Positions 9,501-17,446 of a stretch of 61,316 nt of DNA are shown here, in pieces. Position numbers and translations under genes: made by a program. Within the stretch, counting starts at the first letter, position 1. Every line of letters begins with the position of its first letter. Source of the DNA: a virus; IMG/VR virus record IMGVR_UViG_3300042465_001021, positions 1 through 61,316 of that record; one strand, 5' to 3'. The notes below the pieces were generated by a model. That model worked only from the letters and a program-made list of their open reading frames with translations. It made no database searches and had not been told where the DNA came from.

Positions 9501-12500
9501 AGCCGTATGCTTCCGGGTGAGGCTGGCTACCAAGGCAACCTTCTGCTTGAGGCATCGCAGGCGCTTCAGTACATCCTCTCGACTCCTGAGAAGGGTATTG
9601 ATGTGGCTCCTTTGCCTGCCCGTAAAGGTCGTGCTCGTGGGGCAGTAATAGTCGCTCCAACCACGCAAATGACTGCGGATGAAGCTTATCGAAAGTCCGC
9701 AGAGCGCGATGCAGAAAAGTACGACAAGCCTAGCACCGTAAAGAAACTGGCCAACTTCATGAGTGGTCAAGACGGCTACGAGTGGCTGGCACGTAAATTC
9801 CAGAACGACCGTCGCCCGTTGGTGTGGCTGCAAGAACAGTTGCGCCGTGCAGGGTTGATTCGTTACGACGGCGAGAACGCCAACAACATCTATGACTTGA
9901 TTGCCCTGTCGTCTGGTAAGGCTTTCCACAACATGACGCAGTATATGCAGCGTCATTACGACGACGTTCACAAGTCAATCAGAAACTATGCCGACGCCAA
10001 GGGTATCAATGTCGATCAGGCGTTAGGCCGCTTGAATATGTATCTGACCGCGCTGCACGAGCCAGAGCGTAGGCATGTGAAGTATCTGATGAACGTGCCG
10101 CTGAACAACACGACTAAAGTTAAAAGCGCCGTGCTTGGTGTTGAAGGCACCCCTGCGATGCTCCGCGAGTTCATCCTGCGTGAGTTACATAAATCAAAGG
10201 ATCTGGTCAGCAACGGTAAGGCCAAACAGTACCGCGATGTATTAGAACAACTTGTAGCCAAGTACAAAGACCGTAACGGGGCCAGCACCGTAAAAGTTAA
10301 GCCGGGTACGATGTCTCTTGATGAGAACGCCCCGGAGTACAACGTCATCGGTACGATGAATAAGACTCTCATCGACGACATCAAGAAGGACTTTGACGCT
10401 GACTCCAACAACCCGGCTACGGCTCAGCCGCTGCAAGAAATGCTGGCCGCGATGGAGCAGATTAAAGAAAACTCCAAGATGCTGGATCGGCAGGCAAACT
10501 ACTGGTCGCAGCCGGTGGATAACATCGTCGATTTCTACGGCTATCAGCATTACGTGCCGTTCAAGGGTAAGCCGCCCAAGGAAACTGACGTTAGCGAGGG
10601 TGACGAGCGATTTGAACTCGGTGGTCGCCGTCTGGGTGGAGAGTTGTCGGAAGCCGCCCAAGCGTTTGAAGGCCGTGAATCTGACTCCGATAACGTCGTT
10701 TTGCAGTTGCTGGCAGATGGCACCAAGTCTGCGATGCGGGCCGGGCGTAGCGGTGTTACGCAGGCCATTAAGAATCTCATTGACAAGAAGTACATTCGCG
10801 GCAGCAAGAATCCCAAGGTCATCAAGTTCGAGGATCGATATAAGGGTTTCGATCCTTCTGAGTACCGTGGCGAAAACAAGATCTTCCACTACACGAAGGA
10901 AGGTAACATCGAGGTCTACTCGATCAACGACAAGGTAATGCGCGATGCTATTCGCCGTGCCTACCAGACGCCAAGCCCGTTCATCGAGTTTGCCAACAAG
11001 ATCACAAGCGGCATCGGCCACTTCCACACTCGGTACAACCCGGCGTTCTACCCGTACAACTTCGTCCGCGATGCGCTAACCAATGCTTTCACGATGGGCG
11101 CAGAAATGGGTCCGAAAGCTGCGTTCGATTACATCGGCGCGGTGGCTGTGCAGATCGGCAAGATGGGTATGGCCAAGACGGGTCGCATCGCAAAGATGTA
11201 TGCCGAGGGCCGGGTCGATGAAATTGAAGCTTTGGCCAAGAAAGACCAAGACGTACGCAACATCTACGAGTACCTGCAAGAGGGTGGCCGGGTGTCGTAC
11301 GTACAAGGTCTGGCTCTGCAAGGTCAGAAGGAAGAGTTGGCCAAGAGCATCGGCAACCAGAAGTACGCCCGTACGTCCGACCAGATCAACAAGTGGGTCG
11401 ATATCTGGGCAGACTCGTTTGAGTTCACTAGCCGCGCTGCCGCTTACTCTGTGGCCAAGAGCAATGCTCTGGCACGAGGACTGACTGAACCTCAAGCTCG
11501 TCAGGAAGCCGCTGCCTATGCCAAGAACCTAGCCAACTTCGAACAGGTTGGTGAGTACGGTAAGCAGGCAGGTGCGCTGTTCATGTTCTTCCGTCCCGCT
11601 GCGACGGGTGCTGTCCGTGCGTTTGACTCAATCGCTCCGCTGTTCCAGAGGCTAGAGAACCTTGAGGCACGGCTCCCGCCGTCAATCCGTGACAACCCGG
11701 AGGCTATGGCGCAGTACCGCGAGAACTTTATTAAGCAGCGAGACATGGCCAAGGGGATGATGTATGGCCTGATGGGTGCAGGGGCGACTCTGTATCTTAT
11801 GGCATACATGGCGTCCGACGATGACGAGTTCGGTCGCAACAAGGTCGAGACTGATGACATGGCCTTGTGGACTCGCAACCTGCGCCTGCCGCTGAACATC
11901 ATCGGTAAGGAAGGGTACATGCAGTTGCCGTGGGGCTTCGGTCTGGGTGCGTTCGGCGCTGCCGGTGCACAGGTAGCAGGCACAGCCTTCGGCAAGACAT
12001 CGGTCAAGGACATGGCCGTGAACATGACCAACATCGCTATGGACTCGTTCATGCCGCTGCCGGTGTCGCGTATCGACCCCACGGAGAACTTCCCGGCGTG
12101 GATCGTGGACTCCATTGTGCCTTCGGCTGCGCGTCCGTTTGTTGAGTTCGCCATGAACGTGGACGGCCTTGGCCGTGAGATCTACAACAATCGAGCCACG
12201 AAGTACGGTGAGGCTTTCACTGGTGGCAAGAACGTGCCTGAACTCTACAAGACGATGGCTGAAGGCATCTTCAGGTTCACGAACGGTGAGCAGCAGGTTC
12301 AGCCCAACACTCTGTACTTCTGGACTAATAATTACTTAGACGGTATTTCAAGAATTGCTCATAGTGCCTACGGCATCGGACTTACGGCTTCTGGCCAGAA
12401 AGACTTTGACGCCAAGGCAGATCTCGTCCTGTTCAGTAGCTTCGTGGGTCGTAAGTCGAACTATGACGCCCGTGAGTTTGCACAGGTAGAGAGCAAGATC

Positions 12501-12797
12501 AAGGACAAGGCCGACGCCCTGCGCTCGTTGGAGAACCTTGCCAAACTAAATGGTGACGTAGCACCGCTACGTCGTTACATGGAACGCAACCCGAACGACA
12601 AGGCAATCATCTATATCTACAACAAGCAGATCAACAATCGGCTGCGTGATCTACGTTCGTTCCGTAACGCTGTGCAGAGTAATACCGAGTACACGCCGAA
12701 ACAGAAACGAGACATCATCGATCAGATCGACTTGGAGCAGAACTACATCAAGCGAGGCATGATCGAGACGTTCCGTCAGTACGGCGTGAACCCCTAG
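6564..12797 (+). CDS. Giant polyvalent virion protein with HEAVH zincin motif
   Basis: A 2077-aa protein, about a tenth of the window. Residues 1-40 form a small beta/alpha domain (ITGPDGRTYSIDGPAGATRE). Residues 115-160 and 270-295 are Gly/Ala hydrophobic, 305-350 is Lys/Glu coil and 440-560 is an Ala/Thr/Gln linker. HEAVH at 856-860, with a candidate third ligand Glu912 (NVYEFV), is a zincin metallopeptidase motif. Residues about 1480-1800 (NPAFYPYNFVRDALTNAF, later GALFMFFRPAATGAV and a hydrophobic helix near 1730) resemble the large-polyvalent-protein C-terminal domains (LPD38-like) described for phage polyvalent proteins. Such proteins are thought to be injected with DNA. Its TAG overlaps the opposing gene's stop codon. 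Confidence 0.75.
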   Translation: MPTYQITGPDGRTYSIDGPAGATREQVIAAIRRQLALRQGVGGKQQAGFVESVKESAATLGAAPAAARFAAAKTPEEKAAARKELLEVAGGDELAKTSFADIQDLPSAIDWAKQVAGSSVGALVAPGAAALATGPVGGVATLGTQYTTSNLIRQAEEQERALAEGRQAEETSVGKAVAAAGASTALDVVGFKFFQPLFKSFPLVGKLFGEGGEKAAKEAEGRLAEAIQNKTLTFKGGIARGIAKGVAFEVPQEIAQTAVERWQAGLSLTDAEAKSEYIEAGAGAVLLGGGLGGASGFVSTRDQKRRAEEAIREKRFAEEKAKKEAAEKLAAEKGEETPAEKLEKELRPAAAVSDELLMNAERAIREVGDEVKVSDHVNKLVEDLGVSVKEAKVLMKKLRENKVVSSKDGKFKVNPPEVDVLPYVGKEGETDLVETTEPTVTQVAAAQAQQAQAADAAAAPQVTAPSTVETTAATPTTTPTEGEIADESVAGISTEPVDTGAVTGGAGVPPSGLTTAGPDLTDTERAGLGGAPLPPDESVAGEEAGQPPLKKETRKTRLAAVKAEVAERKEQRRVQLNEVTANLNNLRTMLPEQVDEDTVTDLLNLTTKLERTYEALDKLPANKTKNYLKKEANLDAKIVSLRNKLNFLSTLTEQQTQPFKSKEEIDAELEGTEAEAQRRAAREDAGGLTAEEKVQPVTAQFESALRKGINNVIDFLGVSAAEGARELQAQPGQEVLRTQRAAPEQAEDQLQEEIADEIVSRKQAEAKGKPTIGMGRVDKDEKRRANIAAYEVLSGLTETLGRISFADSAVQIEGDNNADPNVFTRLRQENKLAEYDPQTNTFYFTRDGLSKKIVLHEAVHAATVKVLRAYETQPDSLTETQRDAADQMIKIFTEAKKRLGGRYRNDFENVYEFVSGVATNKDLQRELSKISRPNLGKYTKRVTSLWNQFTEALARMFGIDSRKGTKARMLDETAQVPGMSRMLPGEAGYQGNLLLEASQALQYILSTPEKGIDVAPLPARKGRARGAVIVAPTTQMTADEAYRKSAERDAEKYDKPSTVKKLANFMSGQDGYEWLARKFQNDRRPLVWLQEQLRRAGLIRYDGENANNIYDLIALSSGKAFHNMTQYMQRHYDDVHKSIRNYADAKGINVDQALGRLNMYLTALHEPERRHVKYLMNVPLNNTTKVKSAVLGVEGTPAMLREFILRELHKSKDLVSNGKAKQYRDVLEQLVAKYKDRNGASTVKVKPGTMSLDENAPEYNVIGTMNKTLIDDIKKDFDADSNNPATAQPLQEMLAAMEQIKENSKMLDRQANYWSQPVDNIVDFYGYQHYVPFKGKPPKETDVSEGDERFELGGRRLGGELSEAAQAFEGRESDSDNVVLQLLADGTKSAMRAGRSGVTQAIKNLIDKKYIRGSKNPKVIKFEDRYKGFDPSEYRGENKIFHYTKEGNIEVYSINDKVMRDAIRRAYQTPSPFIEFANKITSGIGHFHTRYNPAFYPYNFVRDALTNAFTMGAEMGPKAAFDYIGAVAVQIGKMGMAKTGRIAKMYAEGRVDEIEALAKKDQDVRNIYEYLQEGGRVSYVQGLALQGQKEELAKSIGNQKYARTSDQINKWVDIWADSFEFTSRAAAYSVAKSNALARGLTEPQARQEAAAYAKNLANFEQVGEYGKQAGALFMFFRPAATGAVRAFDSIAPLFQRLENLEARLPPSIRDNPEAMAQYRENFIKQRDMAKGMMYGLMGAGATLYLMAYMASDDDEFGRNKVETDDMALWTRNLRLPLNIIGKEGYMQLPWGFGLGAFGAAGAQVAGTAFGKTSVKDMAVNMTNIAMDSFMPLPVSRIDPTENFPAWIVDSIVPSAARPFVEFAMNVDGLGREIYNNRATKYGEAFTGGKNVPELYKTMAEGIFRFTNGEQQVQPNTLYFWTNNYLDGISRIAHSAYGIGLTASGQKDFDAKADLVLFSSFVGRKSNYDAREFAQVESKIKDKADALRSLENLAKLNGDVAPLRRYMERNPNDKAIIYIYNKQINNRLRDLRSFRNAVQSNTEYTPKQKRDIIDQIDLEQNYIKRGMIETFRQYGVNP

Positions 12798-13000
12798 GTT
12801 ACTCTCCAGACCCGGACACCAAGACACCCGTCCTTTGCAGACGGGTACACCTTGACTCTGATCTTGGCTTTCTTTGCCGACGTATCTACTTTGTAGATCA
12901 TCTCGGCTGGCTTGAGAGTAGGCACGAAGAAACTGTCCCCAATCTGCATGAAGTCAAACGGGAACAGCCACTCCGGTTCCTCAAGCCTTTGTAAGTTCAT
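12794..13000 (-). CDS. Small protein with FPFD..QIGDSFFVPT motif
   Basis: A 68-aa protein that starts inside the last 20 bases of the primase-helicase gene. WLFPFDFMQIGDSFFVPT and the C-terminal VRVWRVT match a small protein family common in phage replication regions; the family has no agreed function. It is the last gene of the minus-strand arm. Its TAG and the TAG of the giant plus-strand gene share the palindrome CTAG at 12794-12797, so the two transcription units converge with no intergenic terminator. Confidence 0.65.
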   Translation of the reverse strand: MNLQRLEEPEWLFPFDFMQIGDSFFVPTLKPAEMIYKVDTSAKKAKIRVKVYPSAKDGCLGVRVWRVT

Positions 13001-15794
13001 TCACCAGATTCTCTACATTCTCATCCTTGAACGAGTATACCCACACCGGATGGAAACTTGAGCCGCCCTTCCACCCTGCACCAAGACGCTTCTTCTCGGT
13101 GTTGACCAGAAGTCCCTGCGTGGTCATAACGTGTTCAAACTTACGTACGCTGATGCCACGGGTAGACAAGAACTTCTTAAACTCCGTACGGGATACGTAA
13201 TACATTTTAGTATCCGACTCGATGCGGCCAAGTAACTGCCTCGGGTCGTACTGGTTGACCAAACGATCACCGTCGAAGATCAAGAAGGTGGACTGATTCA
13301 GGTTGCAGAACTCACCAAGCAAAGTCTTGTAGTCGCTCGGATCGATCTTCACCGCGTTGTCGCGGATGTCCATGATGTCAGTTAAGACTTTCTGGTAGAT
13401 GTGATCCAGATCAAGGTTGGTGATCCCGGCTTCGTTGGCGATCTCGCCGCCTGCGAAAGCAGCAGCAACTAGACTCTCGTAGAAGCGATGGCTAACGTCG
13501 TCGCCAAAGTCAGCACGGAATCGGTACTGCCAAGCTTCGATCTTTCTCTTGATCTGCTCCTCGCCAATCTTATACAAGTACTTGATGAATTCCGGGCCTG
13601 CGTGCCCATAGTTAAAGCGGAATGGGTTAAACATCTGCATACCCAACTCGCGGGTTAGGGCATGGGGCCGCTTCACATCGAACTCAACGATACGAGCCAC
13701 CTCACCGTCCGGGCTTGCCTTCAGTTGCTGCAACTTGTCGTAGAGCGGCGAGTTAGTCGTGAAGATTCCAATCAGCGAGGCAGTCATCTCCAAGTCTCGT
13801 TCGGCGTTGACCGAGGACTGCATACGCAACTTGGCCTTACCTTGCGAGATGCGGTGAGCCAGACGGGAGATTGCTTCAGGGTCTGCGTTGGATGCTTCGT
13901 CGATACCAAGCGGCAGGTTCTTCAGATTCAGCAACCGACCAACAAACGCATTATCCGTCGCGTTGCCATCCAGTACGCTGAGTTCTCTCGGGTCACCCCA
14001 GACAGAAAGTGCAGAGTACATGGCGCTCGTCTTACCCGTGCCTGATTCCGCGCTTGCAAAAGAGACGCACACACCCGCCGTTGGGGTCAGGTACATCAAG
14101 GGTGAGCCAAACCCGCACAGCAAACCAAAGGCATGAAGTTCAAACCCCGGAGCATTCATCGCATTCGCAGACTGCTTCCACAAGTCATACTCGCCAGTGG
14201 GTCGAAGTAGTTTAGAAATGTTACGAACCAAAGGACTCGCGGATGCTTTGACAACCTCGCCGCTAGGAGTTACCTCAGTTCCACCGATAACGAAAGCGTC
14301 ACGGTTTTCTGTCCATCCCATCTGCATACGCATGATTTCCGCCTTGTGTTTACTCATCAAGTATTGATCCCACTTGATGATGTAGTTTTGTAAGTGAGTG
14401 ATATGAGTCGGCAAGAAAGTAACGCTGTGGCTACTCAATACCTTCCTAAACAAATCCAGTGCATACACCGAACTCATCGGTAGGATGAATTCTCGCATAG
14501 GATCGTGCTGCATCAAGTGTCGCATCAAAAGACATTCGCCGTCTGCGGTGCTGTACATTCTTTTTACCGGGAATAAATCATTCACCGATAAGCACACCGG
14601 GTCGTCCTGAATCTTGACTCCTTCCTCATCCACCTTTGGTGGCGGCACAAAATAAACGCCGCCGTTCTTGCCACGGGTGTAGGGCTTCAGGAAGGCAGGG
14701 AATGTTGGAACCTCTTCGGGATTCTCCGTGATCCGAACTGTGTCCTCCTCGGACACTTCTTGTGTCGGGGCTTCAAGGAGCCGCTTTCCGATAGCAAGTG
14801 GGTTTGTAACCTTTCCTCGTAGTGGGCAACCGTCACAGCCACCGGGGTTGAGTTGGTCGAACTTGTCGCAGGAGAAGGGCTTGCCAAATGCCTGATTAGC
14901 CTTTTTAACAGTTGTTTCATAGTTGTAACCGGGGTGATCCTCTGACATCAAATGGATAGCACTTTCCCAATCGGTGCAGTGCCGTGCGATTGATAACCCC
15001 GCATACCACAGTGGTTCTTCCAACGTGGCAGCATTGACGAGAATGTGCTTGATCTGAGCGCAGCCCTCATCGCCCAGACTCTTCTCAGCAATGTTTTGGA
15101 ACGTCGTCTCGTAGTTATCCAGACGAGCAATCTTCTTGGTGTCCTCGTCGAGACCTTTCGGAAACATATCCAAAAGACTTGTAGTATCCGGCGCAATAAC
15201 ACCCAGAAAGTCCTTGAAGTCTTCAAAACTGTACTGCCCAAAATCGTGATCCAGCAGCTTAGTTTCGATTGGCTCGTTCTTGTAATTAACTGTTTGGGGA
15301 CAGCGCAAGATACGTGCAGCATCGGCCGTTACTGCCGGGTCAATCTTGATGTGGTCTAAGCACAGTTGCTTGAACTTCAGTGCATACGGCTTCCACTCCT
15401 CGGTAGGAATGTCTCGGTCAAAAAGCCAATACGCATGGACGCCACCGCCTGAATCCACCTTGACTGGTGGAGGCAGTCCGACCATATCAACAAAGTCATT
15501 CAGCGCAGCAAGAGCCTCGTCCTTGCTACGGTACTTCTTTGCGTTGTCGCCTACGTCCAGATCGATAAAGAACGACCGGCAGTAGATGGCATTTTCGGCA
15601 CGACGGCTATAGCCGTTGAACGTGTTTAACGCGACGAATACATTTTGGTTTTCCTCTTTTAGTCCTTCTACCAAGTCCAACAAATCGCTGAGTGTCTCTG
15701 CAAACCGATTGGTAATCTTCCCTTCTTTGTCGATACCTGCGGCACAGTAAACACCCTGCGACGGTAATGCTTTCTCGTAAAATTCTTTTATCAT
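12981..15794 (-). CDS. Bifunctional AEP-type primase and P-loop helicase
   Basis: A 937-aa protein. The N-terminal third has archaeo-eukaryotic primase signatures: FIDLDVG near residues 74-80 (metal-binding DxD) and SGGGVHAYW near 113-122. A Cys cluster (CDKFDQLNPGGCDGC, about 310-325) could bind zinc. The C-terminal half has a P-loop SGTGKTS near 582-588, then PLGIDEAS near 630-635 (Walker B), then an FTTNSP sensor, as in DUF927/D5-like phage helicases. It would prime and unwind DNA at the phage fork with the family A polymerase. The start is only 14 bases after a terminator-like hairpin and lacks a strong Shine-Dalgarno, so expression likely depends on readthrough. Confidence 0.85.
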   Translation of the reverse strand: MIKEFYEKALPSQGVYCAAGIDKEGKITNRFAETLSDLLDLVEGLKEENQNVFVALNTFNGYSRRAENAIYCRSFFIDLDVGDNAKKYRSKDEALAALNDFVDMVGLPPPVKVDSGGGVHAYWLFDRDIPTEEWKPYALKFKQLCLDHIKIDPAVTADAARILRCPQTVNYKNEPIETKLLDHDFGQYSFEDFKDFLGVIAPDTTSLLDMFPKGLDEDTKKIARLDNYETTFQNIAEKSLGDEGCAQIKHILVNAATLEEPLWYAGLSIARHCTDWESAIHLMSEDHPGYNYETTVKKANQAFGKPFSCDKFDQLNPGGCDGCPLRGKVTNPLAIGKRLLEAPTQEVSEEDTVRITENPEEVPTFPAFLKPYTRGKNGGVYFVPPPKVDEEGVKIQDDPVCLSVNDLFPVKRMYSTADGECLLMRHLMQHDPMREFILPMSSVYALDLFRKVLSSHSVTFLPTHITHLQNYIIKWDQYLMSKHKAEIMRMQMGWTENRDAFVIGGTEVTPSGEVVKASASPLVRNISKLLRPTGEYDLWKQSANAMNAPGFELHAFGLLCGFGSPLMYLTPTAGVCVSFASAESGTGKTSAMYSALSVWGDPRELSVLDGNATDNAFVGRLLNLKNLPLGIDEASNADPEAISRLAHRISQGKAKLRMQSSVNAERDLEMTASLIGIFTTNSPLYDKLQQLKASPDGEVARIVEFDVKRPHALTRELGMQMFNPFRFNYGHAGPEFIKYLYKIGEEQIKRKIEAWQYRFRADFGDDVSHRFYESLVAAAFAGGEIANEAGITNLDLDHIYQKVLTDIMDIRDNAVKIDPSDYKTLLGEFCNLNQSTFLIFDGDRLVNQYDPRQLLGRIESDTKMYYVSRTEFKKFLSTRGISVRKFEHVMTTQGLLVNTEKKRLGAGWKGGSSFHPVWVYSFKDENVENLVNELTKA

Positions 15795-15808
15795 GACCGC
15801 TCACAGAT

Positions 15809-15836
15809 AAAAAAGGCGGGGTGGCAGTCCCCCGCC
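15809..15836 (-). terminator. Rho-independent terminator-like hairpin ahead of the primase gene
   Basis: On the minus strand a perfect 7-bp stem, GGCGGGG/CCCCGCC, with a loop of about 8 nt is followed directly by six T residues. It stands between the HTH gene (stop at 15861) and the primase-helicase start (15794). The T-run ends 14 bases before the ATG and no promoter is visible in between, so the hairpin probably attenuates primase-helicase transcription. Confidence 0.75.
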
Positions 15837-15855
15837 AACACCAATGACTAACTAC

Positions 15856-15870
15856 TCAGATCAAATCTGA
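15856..15870. promoter_or_regulatory. Perfect dyad TCAGAT-CAA-ATCTGA
   Basis: Six-base arms with a three-base centre, overlapping the stop codon of the HTH gene and upstream (in transcription sense) of the terminator and the primase gene. It could be an operator for the adjacent HTH protein, part of an RNA stem, or chance. Confidence 0.3.
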
Positions 15871-16172
15871 CCTCCAACCATATCCTCGATGTAGAGTTTG
15901 GCATCGATCATGTTGGGGGCAGGAAGCCTACCTGACTCCATGTCTTTCTCCACAATGGTCATAAAGGCTTCAACAACCTTACGCTTCTCCTCACGGATAC
16001 CTTGGCCACGGAACCACGCATAGACAGTCATGCGTGAGATCTTCAATGCTTTGGCCACGTATGTCGCGGGGAGATTAGCCTCGACACACAGCCTCCCAAG
16101 TTTCACTCCCAAACGAGTAGGATCTGCGTCCTTCAGGCCGAGCAGAAATTCGTAACTGTATGAACGAGGCAT
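15861..16172 (-). CDS. Small helix-turn-helix protein
   Basis: A 103-aa protein with GGAG five bases before the ATG. Residues about 22-55 (LGVKLGRLCVEANLPATYVAKALKIS, then RMTVYAWFRG) have the spacing and residues of an HTH DNA-binding domain of the Cro/C1 type. The C-terminal half is a charged helix and tail. Genes like this recur next to phage replication genes. It may regulate the replication operon or act as an accessory replication protein. It is the only clear small HTH regulator besides the sigma-like protein, so it is one candidate for binding the dyads noted in the early arm. Confidence 0.7.
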   Translation of the reverse strand: MPRSYSYEFLLGLKDADPTRLGVKLGRLCVEANLPATYVAKALKISRMTVYAWFRGQGIREEKRKVVEAFMTIVEKDMESGRLPAPNMIDAKLYIEDMVGGQI

Positions 16173-16181
16173 GACGGCTCC

Positions 16182-17021
16182 TTACTTCTTCGCCCACTTC
16201 TTGACGACTTCCGCTGCATCAGCGTTGACGACTTCGGGCTTCTTCGCGGCCTCACGCAACTTCGGCTCATCGCCAGACTGCGCGACTTCCGCTGCGTCAC
16301 CTTCATCTGCCTGATACACGGTCAACTTGATAGCAGTCTCAGCAGCCGCCGAATCACGCTGCTTCAGGATGGCGTCGTAGTCTTCCTGCGGAACCGGAGC
16401 CACAGGCGAGAACAACAACTTCGGCACAGGCGACTTCGTGTCGAACTGCATCTTCGTAACCACACGACCTGCCGAGATATTGTTGTTAGCCAACATCTGA
16501 ATGTACGGGCGGAACGGGAACTTGCCGCTGTCCTCCTTACCAAAGCAAGACGTAGCCGGAAGAACCAACTGCATCACATCGCCTGCCGGGTCATGCGGCA
16601 GAACAACAGCAGTACGCCACGACAAACGGCAAGCAGCGCCGCTACCGCCTTGGCCAGAACCCTTCACAGAGAACTGACACTTGTCGCAAGCAGAAGCCTG
16701 CGGAGTCTTAACGTCGGCATCCGGAGCCTTACCGTCAGACGACCAGCACGTAGGAGCAGACTTCTCGCCTTCCTTGTACGTGCCAGAGTAGTAGGTACGG
16801 GCAGCGTTGTGCGCCATCTTCACAAAGATCACGTTCATGTGGCGATCTTCGATCGTGCCTACTTCCTTGCCACCGGCCATCTTACGGAACACGCCGCCTT
16901 TGATGGAGATGCGCTTGGTACCGCCGTTAGCACCGCCTGCGACTGCAAGAGTGTCAGCGTCCAACCCACCCTGAATCTGGGAGAGTTGATTCTTCAAATT
17001 AGCAATGATGTCGTTAGCCAT
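16182..17021 (-). CDS. Putative ssDNA-binding replication protein
   Basis: A 279-aa protein preceded by AGAGG. The N-terminal half is beta-rich (RISIKGGVFRKMAGGKEVG, then MNVIFVKMAHNAARTYYSG). A Cys cluster, ACDKCQFSV then GAACRLSWR, at about residues 112-133 could form a zinc site. The C-terminal third is Ala/Glu-rich and ends with basic KKWAKK. Size, zinc-like site inside a beta-rich core, acidic tail region and position between helicase and primase suggest a single-stranded DNA-binding protein of the gp32/gp2.5 functional type. I do not recognise the exact family. Confidence 0.5.
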   Translation of the reverse strand: MANDIIANLKNQLSQIQGGLDADTLAVAGGANGGTKRISIKGGVFRKMAGGKEVGTIEDRHMNVIFVKMAHNAARTYYSGTYKEGEKSAPTCWSSDGKAPDADVKTPQASACDKCQFSVKGSGQGGSGAACRLSWRTAVVLPHDPAGDVMQLVLPATSCFGKEDSGKFPFRPYIQMLANNNISAGRVVTKMQFDTKSPVPKLLFSPVAPVPQEDYDAILKQRDSAAAETAIKLTVYQADEGDAAEVAQSGDEPKLREAAKKPEVVNADAAEVVKKWAKK

Positions 17022-17037
17022 ATAGACCTCTATTTAA

Positions 17038-17445
17038 TTACTTGCCAGTTGCTTTTCGTACAGACACGCCATACTCACGCATGACGTTCACACCCGGAGG
17101 AAGTCCATCTCCCTCGTTATCGTTCAGGAATTGTTTGAAATTACCCTGACTGATACGACGCTCTAACAGGTGCGGAGCTTCGTTGTCCAGAACAAACTTG
17201 TAAAAGTTATCCCAGTCCGTGCAGTAGTACTTTTCATTCAACTTCCGCATCACAGTACCATGACTAGTCTTGATGCTATCAGCGCTGACCGAGTTACAAA
17301 TATCCAATAAAACAGACTCGATCTTCTTTGCCTCGTCCAACAGAATCTTGTCAGCCGTCTCGTACTGACGCAGGATGCTTTCTCGCTCCCTACGTATGTT
17401 CAGATACGCACTAACCAAATCTTCGGTATTCAACATATCGTCCAT
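17038..17445 (-). CDS. Conserved phage protein, Gam-like coiled coil (hypothetical)
   Basis: A 135-aa protein. I chose the ATG at 17445 because GAGGTG lies at the right distance, inside the end of the helicase gene; an in-frame start at 17484 has no such site. An N-terminal charged helix (residues 5-45) is followed by a domain with ADSIKTSHGTVMRKL, WDNFYKFV and LLERRISQGNFKQFL, and a LPPGVNVMREYGVSVRKA end. This architecture recurs in many phages beside recombination and replication genes. No function is proven. Confidence 0.65.
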   Translation of the reverse strand: MDDMLNTEDLVSAYLNIRRERESILRQYETADKILLDEAKKIESVLLDICNSVSADSIKTSHGTVMRKLNEKYYCTDWDNFYKFVLDNEAPHLLERRISQGNFKQFLNDNEGDGLPPGVNVMREYGVSVRKATGK

Positions 17446-17446
17446 A

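Noticed and set aside
9126-9971. Open frame of 281 codons antisense to the giant protein
   Set aside because: Antisense to a clearly coding frame, no ribosome site, and no known motif; a result of codon bias on the sense strand.
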